NCBI GenBank assembly: GCA_905250125.1
Contig: CAJNOL010000646.1
Coordinates: forward strand, 51,781-115,780
From: Rotaria sordida
Lineage: Eukaryota; Rotifera; Eurotatoria; Philodinida; Philodinidae
Length of the DNA stretch: 64,000 nucleotides
Direction: 5' to 3'
This document shows positions 43,401 to 53,683 of this stretch, piece after piece; the stretch's first letter is position 1, and each line of letters opens with the position of its first letter. Both the position numbers and the translations under genes were made by a program. Below the pieces are notes generated by a model, which had not been told where the DNA came from, ran no database searches, and worked only from the letters and a program-made list of their open reading frames with translations.

Positions 43401-46400
43401 TCATTACATGATGCTATTGATAACCATTTTCTTTGATTTAAATTTAAACGAAAACATTTTCTCATTGCAATGGGTCCTTCACTAGTCATAATTAAACCTC
43501 CAACAACAATTATTGTACAATGATCAATAAAACAAACACCTGGTAGAAAAATACCTTGTTGATATCTCAATGGTAAATTAGGTAATGAACACCATTGTTC
43601 TTGTTTACAATTAAATAGTATATTTGATGAAATTGATTTTTGTTCAGTTATTAAACCACCAATAAGAATAATATAATTAATAGTTGCTGCTAAACCAAAT
43701 TGACTTCGACCAGGATAAGGACCATCAATATGTTGAATATTATGTGATATAATATTAAATTTAAACATTTTTGTTTTATATTCTCCTATAGCATAAAGAA
43801 ATTTTCCAACATGAATAAATGCATATTTTTGTTCTGATGAATCAAATTGATTAAATAAATATAAAGCTTGTTGAAAATCTTTATTAATTTCTTGACGATC
43901 TCTTTGTAATGTACAACATATAGCTATTGTTGTAATTTTTTTATGATTAATATTCCATAAATATTGTGAATTTTTACTAGAATTTATTGTTTCTTCTGAT
44001 TCTGTTATCCATAATGTTTCATCTTGTGAAGATTTTATTTTAATTGAATTATAAGGAATAAGACAATAAGATGAATTATTTAATTCTAATGAATCATTAC
44101 TTTCAATTTCAATTATTGATTTATCTAAACGATTAAGAATATTTTTTTGATAATTTATAAGTTCATATAATTTTTTTTCCATATTATAAAATTTATTTGA
44201 TATTATTAAATTTGAATTATTATTTGATAAATTTAAATGATTTAAATATTTTAAAATTAAATATTCTATAATTATTTGTCGATTTGATTGATCTGTAAAT
44301 GTTGCCCAATTAATAAGAGAATTATATAAAATTGATGATGAAATATTATTTGGAAATAATAATTCAAATATTTGAATAAGATTCTTAGGTGTTAAAGAAA
44401 GAAAACGTTTACTAGATATTATTTGTGGATAAAAATATTTTATTGCTTGTATAATTCGTTCATATAATACATGATGAATAGTTGGAATTAATAAACAACA
44501 TTTAAGATATGACCAAAGAAATGATAACTACGATAAACTATATTAAAAAAAAAACAAATAGAGAATGTCACAAAAAGTCTACCTCTTATGTATAGATTTC
44601 GAACTCAAACGAAATACTCATTTGGATGGTTAAAATATAAAATTGACATACTTTTTCAGATTTATCATACATTTTTTGTATAGATTCATTTATAAATTGA
44701 ATACATCGTTGAATAATATGTTCAACATCTAATTCACTAGCTGCAAGAAATAAATCCGATATAGTATAGATATTTAAAATAAGTCTTGATGTATATATAT
44801 AAATAAGTAAAAGTTCTAGACCATGATATGGTGTAATTTTTAATTGACATGTATATTTAATTGTTGAAGATTTAATATTAATAAAATAATTTTCAAGTGA
44901 ACGACAAACATTTAATAAAATAGAACTATGTGCATAATAACGTCGATTTGAAATAAGAAAAACAAGATCACAATCAATTGATGAAGACCATAATTGTAGA
45001 ATTGTTGAACTTAATGTATCAGCCATACGATAATCAAATTCAATATTATTATTATTATTATTATTATTATTTCCTAAATTATATCGAGAAAAATTCATTA
45101 GTTGATTAAGAGATATAGATGATGAATGTGAAGAAATTGTTTCTTCACTTGTTGAACTTGACATTTGTTTTAAAGAATATTTGCGCTTTTTTTTTCTTTT
45201 AAATTTTATATAACAATGTTTGCCGGGATATTTGAATGGGTGGTAAGATAGAGTTCGGACTCGAAAACAAACATTGAAAATTTTATTAAAAATCAAATAT
45301 CTATTTCTATGTCGCGACGGCGATTTAACTTGAGGTATATAGACAATCATGAAGTTCAAACCTAAGTATTTCTGAACATTGTTGACTTTCTTCAGGATAT
45401 CTGCAGACTTACGATTTTACTTCCGTTACACTTTAGTAATTAACTAAAAATGACCGAATTTCGAACATTTAGATTTGATATTTGTCGATATCAGATTAAA
45501 GATTATTATAATTTTAGAAATCAAATGCTAATGAAGCATTCACTCGACAATCGGTTACATCTATTTTGAATGATCTTACATTTGATGATTTTGAAAAGTG
45601 AGTAGAACTATTCAAATAAGAGACTTGTAAAGAATTCTTCTATTAATTTTAGATATTACAAACCAGCTATTGATGGACAAATATCATGTACAATATTAGC
45701 TCAACATGATTCAATTTATGTAGCTGGTTGTAAATATATTTCTTTATTATTATAATATTATAAATTTCTTTTATCTAATTTTTAGGACGTTATAATAAAT
45801 ATTCTCGTACATTATCTCAAACTCCATGGATTATTGATGGAGTTCGTAAAGCTGATACATCTGTTGAAGAATTAATTGCTCTTCCTGTAAGTAAACTTGT
45901 TACTGCTAAAGGTAATGAATTTTATTTTTATTAATAAAAATAACATTTGAAATATTTTGTTTTTGTTTTTTTGTTAAATAGATCATGTTTTTATTTCTTC
46001 GGGTCGTGAAGATGTTGATGTACGAACATTGGGTCGTGGTTAGTAATTAATTGATTTTTCTACTTGAAAAATATTCTTTGATTTTATTCAATAGGTCGAC
46101 CATTTGTTATTGAATTTCGACAGCCATCACGAGTTTTATATCGACCTGAAGAATTTCTTACCATTCAACATGTTTATAAAGATTCTTTGTCTTTCTTTTT
46201 TCAAATATTCTTAAAATCTTTTTTTATTTTTAGGAAATTAATATGTTAACAAAAGATATTCGTGTACGAGATTTACAACAAGTAACAAAGTATATAATTA
46301 TAAAATTAAAATTTTCAAAAAAAAAAAATTCATATCTATATAATTTACTATAGAGAAGAAAGTAATCAAATAAAAGAAGGTGAAGAAGAAAAAACAAAAT

Positions 46401-46896
46401 GTTATGAAGCATTATGTTATACTAATATACAAATTGATCAAATTGAACTTGATCAAATACTTGCATCCGTATCTAATCCATTAATTATTGAACAAAAAAC
46501 TCCAATTAGAGTTTTACATCGGTAAATAAAAATCTCTGTAATTTTTTTTTGTTTTATATTTTCTTAAAATTTCATAGACGAACATTAATGACACGTCAAC
46601 GATTAATATCTGCTCTTTCAACAACTGTTATTGATCCATATCATTTTCGTTTACGTTTAACAACACAAGCTGGTGCTTATGTAAAAGAATTTGTTCATGG
46701 TGATTTTGGTCGAACAAAACCAAATTTAACAATAATACTTAATCGTTTTGTTGATATTCTTGAATTAGATGTTCTTGTATGTAAATTTAAACTCACTTTT
46801 ACAAAAAAAAAAAATATTTATCTAAATATTTTAATTTTATAGGCAGTCAATATTGATTTTCCGCCAATGTTAAGCAATGAAAATGAAACGAGATAG
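40403..46896 (+). CDS. PUS10: PUS10, tRNA pseudouridine synthase
   Basis: Makes pseudouridine 54/55 in tRNA; a nuclear form also aids miRNA processing in vertebrates. Fifteen exons: 40403-40558, 40686-40829, 40887-40973, 41728-41862, 41922-41983, 42060-42096, 45518-45597, 45653-45726, 45786-45911, 45982-46038, 46095-46171, 46234-46289, 46354-46521, 46578-46776, 46843-46896 (503 aa; human is 529). The N-terminal accessory domain has its CQSCPLKNHC cysteines. The catalytic domain has AGRYNKYSRTLSQTPWIIDG, GREDVDVRTLGRGRPF (catalytic Asp region), KEGEEEKTKCYEAL, and the C-terminal AGAYVKEFVHGDFGRTKPN. Intron 3 (754 nt) carries a MITE. Intron 6 (3,421 nt) hosts a BTB-Kelch gene on the opposite strand, whose last exon overlaps exon 6 by 25 coding nt. 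Confidence 0.94.
41001..41704. mobile_element. MITE-like element in PUS10 intron 3
   Basis: The left end TAGTCTTTCCAAAAGTTCGA (41001-41020) and the right end (reverse complement of about 41679-41704, containing GTTCCAAAAGTCCGAACGAA) form imperfect terminal inverted repeats of about 25 bp. TA lies at both outer edges. No transposase frame lies inside, so it would be a non-autonomous, Tc1/mariner-like element. Confidence 0.6.
42072..45359 (-). CDS. BTB-BACK-Kelch protein (KLHL family), nested antisense in PUS10
   Basis: KLHL proteins are usually Cullin-3 substrate adaptors. Exons on the minus strand: 45359 (or ATG at 45164)-44652, 44527-43281, 42249-42072. The long start gives 710 aa; the inner Met (MSSSTSEETISS) gives 645 and is more family-like. 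Order: Ser/Asn-rich lead with a microsatellite-coded Asn run, BTB domain (DCDLVFLISNRRYYAHSSIL), BACK-like helices (RCIQFINESIQKM ... KRFLSLTPKNLIQIFELLF), then kelch blades (KFLYAIGEYKTKMFKF, LAATINYIILIGGL, TIIVVGGL, MIYTIGGLQYIYD). Kelch repeats are degenerate. The last exon, ending NLGLSA, closes inside PUS10 exon 6. The whole gene otherwise lies within PUS10 intron 6. Confidence 0.82.
42795..43165. repeat. Foldback element, family A, inside the KLHL intron
   Basis: The left arm 42947-43003 (TTTTTCGAATTTCGATTTGA onward) pairs with the right arm 43029-43090 (ending TCGAATCAAAATTCGAAAGC). The loop is about 27 nt. Weaker pairing extends outward (ATTATGAATATTCTAAA near 42827 against its complement near 43145). 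Confidence 0.7.
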
Positions 46897-48562
46897 TTTT
46901 TGTGGTATAAATGGAAAATAAAATATTTTGAAAAATCAACAAGATCAATTTCTTAATAGATCAATAAAATATATATTTTATTTTTTTGTATCATTGATGA
47001 ATAAAATCATTACAAAGAAACCGTAGGATACTTTCAATTGGCATGATTACTTTTTAGAAGCTTTTGTTTTGATCAACCAGAAGTATTATGCTAATGTCAT
47101 GTAAAAATACAGTAAAATTTTTCATACTGGATACTTTAGAAAAGTCCGAAGGATATCTACTATAGAGAGGTTAGGATAAAATGCTGCATTTTCTATTCAG
47201 CTCTACTGATGATGGATGTGAAAGTAGATCAAACTAATTGAAGAACTAATGTATCAAATATGAACACCAAATGATTTCGTGCTTTTTTTAAAAGTTCATT
47301 CATGGTGATGTCTACTATTGTAGAATTTTACAATGGAAATTTTTGAATTATATGATTGTTATACTTTTCTTTTAAATAACACACTATTCATTGTAAGAAA
47401 CTTTTACTAGCACCCACACACACACACATATGAAAACATATTGTTAATATAAATTTTTATATTTAATTCTTTCTCAATAATAAAACAACATATTATTCTT
47501 CTACTATGAAATACAAAAACAACAATTGAGTATATAAACGAAAATAAGTGGAGAAGCAATTAAAATCCTAAAATATTGATGATCAGATTTTGATCTACTA
47601 ATGAATTTCTGATATTTTTGCATTTCTCAAATTAGAGTGACTAGATAAATTATTTCGAAATACATATATAGTATGTGATCTGATGAGATAAAACGTGGCG
47701 AATTGTGTAGAACAAAATGAGTTATGCATACCATAAAAAGAGTTCGTGTCCTTAGCTTATTGCTACGATGATACTGCACTTTTACGATATATTTTAAATG
47801 AATATCGAGTTCAGAAGAACTGATTTCGAATTTCGACTTGAAACTTTGCAGAAGGATAGGCCTTCGCAAAAATAAATTTTTTGTTTATGTTTTAGATCTT
47901 CTTGCTATTTCTATCCTAAGATAGAACTATGATAATAGTGTATCTTTTACATCGCTCATATAAATCAACAGATTTATATGAAAAATGTCAGAATAAGAGA
48001 TTGATAGAGATATATTAAATCAGAAGGTATATTATATATATTTTATTTTTAGAAAACATAAGTTTAGTATAAAGGATGACGCTAGATTATAGTAACTTTC
48101 TGACAAGAGTACAACACATGTTACTTGCGAACAATACAAGCACGAGATATCGCTAAAGTCAATTATCTGATCAGATGAATTTAATATCATAAATAATCTA
48201 TTTCACATGCCATTAAGATTATTTTTTCAAAAGAAGTTTGATCTTTATAAATTTCCAGTTCGACATACATATGTGATCAATAGTCAGACTATATATATAT
48301 GTATTTCTCAATAACAAATGTTGTTTGCATTCCCATAATATGTGTCCTCTATATGAATATCATATGATTGGTTGTTCTCTATTTCCAAACGTGTGGTAAA
48401 GTAAGTAACTGTTAATAGAATAGTACTAGACACATGGCTCTTTTTTTTTATACGAAACTACTAAATTACCTAATCTATTGTAACTGTTCTTTTATACATA
48501 ATAAATAAATATATCATTGTATATTCTTGTTTCTTTTTTAAGATTAATTTCTAATAATAAAT
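46897..48562. other. Intergenic region with a foldback half-arm
   Basis: No gene seen. Positions 47690-47960 align with the left arm of the element at 61550-61860 (shared GTCCTTAGCTTATTGCTAC, TTTCGAATTTCGACTTGAAA, GTATCTTTTACATCGCTCAT). A (CA)n run lies near 47410. The 80-codon minus frame at 47627-47869 lies in the repeat and is spurious. Confidence 0.55.
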
Positions 48563-51500
48563 ATGACATCTACTAATTCAACAAGTCGTAAATCAAAACG
48601 TGATGATCCAAAACGTTCATCTGCACCTATAACTGTTGTTGTTAGTAATGAACAACAAATGACAAAGGTTGGAATCTTTTTAATTTTCTTTATTTAATTT
48701 AAATAAATTTTTTTTTTACTTTTCCAAGACAAAAAATGCTGTTAAAACAAATGATGCTATTGTATTAACTCAAACATCGAATACAATGAATAATAATAAT
48801 AAAAAACGACGAGCAACAGAAATTATTCAAAATGAAGTTTGTTAATTCTTTTTTTATTTATTTTTTTTGAAAAATCAATTAAATAAATAAATCTTTGTTT
48901 TTTAGGTGCCTTTATCTGAACGTTTAAGTGCATTTGAAAGTCAAACATCAACTGGTCAATTAAATACAGAACAAAAACAACAAAGTCTATCAGCTGATAG
49001 TCTTGTAACATTACTTACACAAGGATTACAAAGTTCTGATACAACTCTACTTGATGTAAGTAAATTATTCTTTTTATTAATTCTCATATTATTTTATTTC
49101 AAAATGATAATAATCATATGAAACAATATAAACAAAGAAGATAGATAAGAAAAGAATGAAATATATATTATTTTTTTTGCTTTATGTTCATTTAAATTTT
49201 AAATTGATGTTTGATTATTTGTTATTGATGATGAACGAGATTTTGGTACACTATTTTGTTTTCTATTTGAACGTTCACTTGTTGGTCGTTTTATTGGTAT
49301 TGCTGATGACGAATCAAATCCTTTACTACTTTGACTTTTAAGATATTCAAATACATCTCGTGAACCTGTTTCACGTGCCCATTTAAGTGGTGAATAACCT
49401 TGTTTATCTGTTACATTAAGACGTGCACCACGATTTATAAGTAAACGTACAAGTTCAACATCATTATGTGTACATGCAACATGAAGAGGAGTCCAACCCG
49501 ATGTATCTTTTGTATTTAATTCAGCTTTATATTTAATTAATAGACGAACAATATCTAAATGACCTATGTAGGAAAAAAAAATCAAAGAGAAGCTTTGCAC
49601 GACAAGTTTTTTTTTTGTTTGGAATTTTAACTTACCGAGATCAACAGCACGATGAAGTGCAGTAGCACCATTTTTATTAGCAATGTTTATATTAATATCA
49701 TGTTTTATAAGTAATTCAATACATGATGTTGCATGTATTTTGACAGCTTCATGCAAACATGTTTCACCAGTATTATCTAAATTATTAATGAATTTTTTTC
49801 GTGTTTCATCATCAAATTTTTCAAGAACTGTTTCAATTAAATATTTAGCAACATTATATCCTTGACCGGCAACAGCATAAAAAAGAACATTATGTCCTTC
49901 ATTATCTCGACTAAATAATTCTGCACCTGATTCAAGTAATAAACGGCATACAGCCATATTACCATAAAAAGCAGCATACATTAATAATGTTGCTGCTTTA
50001 TCAGCATCGGATAAATTTGATAGACATTTGGTTTGTTCCGGTGATGAACATGCCCGTAGTTGTCGACTTAATTCTTCTGTATTATCCGTACATATTAATG
50101 TAAATAATTTATCAAATTTTGCTGATTGTGATTGACCCATAAAAGTTTTATTTTATATATATAAATCTACAAAAACAAAATCACTACTTTTTTTTCCTAT
50201 TAATTTTCATTTCTTTATTATTATTATACCAATTGACCGTAGTTACCCTTCATATACGCGTGCATATAGTTATATGCATCATTGATCGTTCGTTCGTTCG
50301 TCTTTCTTTTTTGATTGAAGAATATTCATATAGAAGAATATTCATATAGAAGAATAATAGTACAGAAGAAAAAAAAAAAGAATATTATGCATATTTCTCA
50401 TCATTTTCATATGTTAGGTTATCTAATGTCGCATCTTTTATTTTAGCAAGTATTATGTTGTCGTAATGAAAAAATTATTGAAAAAACTGTACGTGCACTT
50501 GCCATTCCAGTTCTTTTACCATTAATTAATTGTTTAAATAGATATCTTTATCAAAGTGCAGACAAGTAAAATAAAAATAAAAAATAAAAGAAATTTCTAT
50601 TCATGTATTTCAGAGGTCTTATTGCATCAAAATGGTTACGAGCTGTATTAAGTACTCATACATCATATCTTATGACAGTAGGTTAAAGAAAAGATTTTTT
50701 ATATTGTTTGTTTTTTGTTTACAAATAATTTAATTTTTTGTTTTAGTGTCCCGATATAACAGAACGTCTCGGTCCAATGTATGAATTAATTGAAGCACGT
50801 ACAAGACTTTATCCAAAATTAGCAAAACTTCATGGAAAATTATCACTTATTGCTTCACAAGTAAATAGAAGAACGAAAAAAAGAATTCATCATTTCATCT
50901 ATTCACATAATAATAATAAAATTTTCTTCTTAGTTTTAACTTAGAATTTTTTTTCCCTGTAGCAAACAGATAAAGTTTACTTAACATTTTCTATTGATAA
51001 GAAGAGACGAACGATATGATTACATATCTATATACATATTCCCAATACCCTTAAACTGGGTGTTGAAAAAAGTAATGATGAGAGTATTTATCTTTATATA
51101 TGTCATTGATGATAATATATGTGTAAGCAAAAGAAAAATAAGTGAAGCGTATCCAGAAAAAAGAAAAATAAAAAGATATTTTGCTAGTTAAAAATGTTAT
51201 GAAATCAATTGTTAGATTTGTTAGGAAACTATTGTTTAGTACTCAATTATTTAGTCGAATTGTCTTTTTTTATTTTGAATTCAATATCAATCTAGTATTC
51301 TAATTATTGAAAAATAAAAATTATACAAATGAAAAACAACTTTTCAATTATTCGAAATCGAGTTTACACTATTCATTCCTTCATAATAGCTTTGAGATAG
51401 TTCATTGATATAGAAAAAAACAAATTTATTTTTTCGTCTTTCTGTACATTTGTTTCCATTTATTTAACATACTGGTAGAACGATTGTTTTGTTTATCGAA

Positions 51501-53413
51501 TATTAAATTTTGTGAATAGTATTAATTGTTTATTCGTCTGAAAATTCTAAACATTCGATTTTTTTTTAATGTATTCTCAAATTCACTTATTTTAACTTAT
51601 ATAACAGAAAAAAATGTTGAATTTCGATGCTGAATAGAAAAATATGCTGACTGGACAATTCATCGCGAATATGTGGGTGTACTCTCTCATTCACCCTCGA
51701 TACTTTTTTAGGATATTTTAAGACTAATATATCATGAGATGAATTGTCCTAGCATTGAAAAATATTATTCAATAGTACTTCTAAGAAAAATCTATTCCTA
51801 ATAGAGAATGATTTTATGTATAATCGATAATCGGATCTTGATTGTTTGTATGAACTATTACACATATTCAGATATGAAACTGTAAAATATTTAAATAAAT
51901 CACCTAAAAATAGGTATATGTGTTTCCAAAAAAAAACGACCATTGTTTAATTAATTAGTTACTGCGAAATTGCATCATGATTTGTGTATTTTTTGATAAA
52001 TATATATAAGAATGAGAATGAAAATGACATTATTTGATACAATGGATGAAACATTTACTTAGTCAATAATATAAAAAGGTAAACGAGCAATTTGATATAA
52101 CAATTATTTGTATCGATTAACCATTTTAGGACAAGGTTATTTTTTGCGACGCAAAAATTTTATTTCTAATCCGCCCTGTTAATCTTTCAAAGACTGTTCC
52201 GACGCATATGTATGTCGCTTGTATCAAATCATAAAGCAATACCAGTTAGATCAATGATAAGTCGTATGCATCAATAGATCCTAAACAGAAAACATCTATA
52301 TGCATCTCCTTTCCCAAAACGATTAAAACATGAACATCAGAACTGTCCGTTCACATCCGTCTGTGTATTAAAATCATATTCTCGTGTTATTACTGTAAAA
52401 AGGAATGCAATGAGTGTTGATCTTGTCTGCCTCCAATATCCACACCATCAAGAACAAGATTTTAATTCGTATGAAAAAGTCTTAAGAAATGTTTTTCATC
52501 GATATATAGATGTTTTAAAAGATGCTAAAGATATTAGTGTGAAAGGAAATTTTTTGTTTTGGTTCGTGCAGTAGTAATGATATAAATCAATACCATATAA
52601 TGTTTTTTTGATTGCTTATTAACTGAAAAGTAACTGCATATTAGAAACGCAACAAAAAAACGAGGCAACGCATTTTATTCGTTCTAAAAAGGGGTTGTTT
52701 TTCAATAATTGGCCTAATTTTTCCTCGTCACTAAATGTTGTCGTTGTGTAATAATTTCGAGAAACAATCATACTCAAGTATAAACATTTAATGAATCATT
52801 GCTTTTCTCTTCTATTATATAATATTTGAGATGAGGTCCGTTAGATCCAAAGAAAAATGCGAACTAATTCTCCCATCTATCAAACTGTAATGTCAAAGGA
52901 TGAAATCAACTTACTCAATAGGAATTAAAAAATTTTGTCTCAATGAATGGTGTCAGTCAAAATTGTTCAATAGATCAATGTTTCAAATGATTAAAGAAAA
53001 AAGTTAAAATTATAAGTCTATATGTTATTTTTATTTAGATCAATAATCGTAATAATGAATTATCAAATAGTGATGCAACTATTTCAACGAAACCATCATT
53101 TGTATTTGAAGATGTATCCGATGAAGATATTGATGGTGATCAAACACAAGATGAACTTGTACCTAGTCCATCAGAATATGATGAATATTCAGGTTTATCT
53201 GATGATCTTGATCTTGGTATACAAGATAATGATGATGATGAAGAAGAAGAAATGAATGAGAGTGACAATGACGTAAGTAAAGTTTTTCTTTTTTTTTTTA
53301 TCAATCAATTAAATTATTTTATATGATTATTTAAGATACACTTCGATAAAAACGGCCATGTGAATGGAGATAATAATGAAAGTGATGATGATGATGATAA
53401 TAATTCATCATAG
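48563..53413 (+). CDS. WDR43/Utp5-type Utp12-domain protein lacking the WD40 propeller
   Basis: WDR43/Utp5 belongs to the t-UTP part of the small-subunit processome (rDNA transcription and 18S processing). Exons 48563-48667, 48729-48836, 48906-49055, 50447-50565, 50614-50677, 50747-50860, 53039-53272, 53336-53413 (323 aa). A basic Ser/Lys-rich lead is followed by PLSERLSAFES and the Utp12 domain (SLVTLLTQGLQSSDTTLLDQ, CRNEKIIEKTVRALAIPVLL, KWLRAVLSTHTSYLMTCPDI, KLAKLHGKLSLIASQ). A long Asp/Glu tail ends the protein, just as in the C-terminal half of WDR43 (human about 677 aa). An in-frame TAA lies two codons before the ATG, so this exon cannot extend upstream, and no WD40 exons are seen back to PUS10. 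Intron 3 (1,391 nt) contains an antisense ankyrin gene. Confidence 0.85.
49199..50140 (-). CDS. Ankyrin-repeat protein with N-myristoylation-type start, nested antisense
   Basis: Exons 50140-49636 and 49563-49199 give 289 aa. The 72-nt intron has no stop in frame, but removing it restores the ankyrin register (AVDLG then HLDIVRLL). The protein starts MGQSQSAK (Gly2, Ser6), the pattern for N-myristoylation, so membrane attachment is likely. About five ankyrin repeats follow (TLLMYAAFYGNMAVCRLLLE, GHNVLFYAVAGQGYNVAKYL, TCLHEAVKIHATSCIELLIK, ATALHRAVDLGHLDIVRLLI, TPLHVACTHNDVELVRLLIN). A Ser/Arg/Lys-rich tail ends the protein. It lies wholly within intron 3 of the WDR43-like gene on the opposite strand. 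The orthologue is not recognised, and the partner and role are unknown. Confidence 0.85.
   Translation of the reverse strand: MGQSQSAKFDKLFTLICTDNTEELSRQLRACSSPEQTKCLSNLSDADKAATLLMYAAFYGNMAVCRLLLESGAELFSRDNEGHNVLFYAVAGQGYNVAKYLIETVLEKFDDETRKKFINNLDNTGETCLHEAVKIHATSCIELLIKHDININIANKNGATALHRAVDLGKLKFQTKKKLVVQSFSLIFFSYIGHLDIVRLLIKYKAELNTKDTSGWTPLHVACTHNDVELVRLLINRGARLNVTDKQGYSPLKWARETGSRDVFEYLKSQSSKGFDSSSAIPIKRPTSERSNRKQNSVPKSRSSSITNNQTSI
50861..53038. other. Large intron 6 of the WDR43-like gene
   Basis: 2.18 kb with no recognisable gene. A 55-codon frame at about 52410-52577 has gene-like codon use but no known domain. A small palindrome TTTTTGCGACGCAAAAA lies near 52141. Nothing else was seen. 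Confidence 0.4.
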
Positions 53414-53683
53414 TTGTTTGTTATTCTGTGTTTTTTTTTCTTTGTATTATCATCGTGTTATTTCCAAAAAAGAAAAATAAAACAAGCAAAGACACTTTTG
53501 CACACTAAAAAATATCATTCATTCATAACGAAATAATAAGCTACAATTTTTTTTTTCACATAACTACAAATAGAAACAAAAAAAAAGATTCATTTATGAC
53601 GAGTTGTCATAGTACGAACGTAAAATGAAAGCAAAAAAAATTTAAAAAAGTAAAAATGTTTGTTTCTTTTTTTTTTGTTTGTT

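Noticed and set aside
52410-52577. 55-codon frame with gene-like codon use in a WDR43-like intron
   Set aside because: Too short, no recognisable domain, no clear splice partner; kept only as a note.
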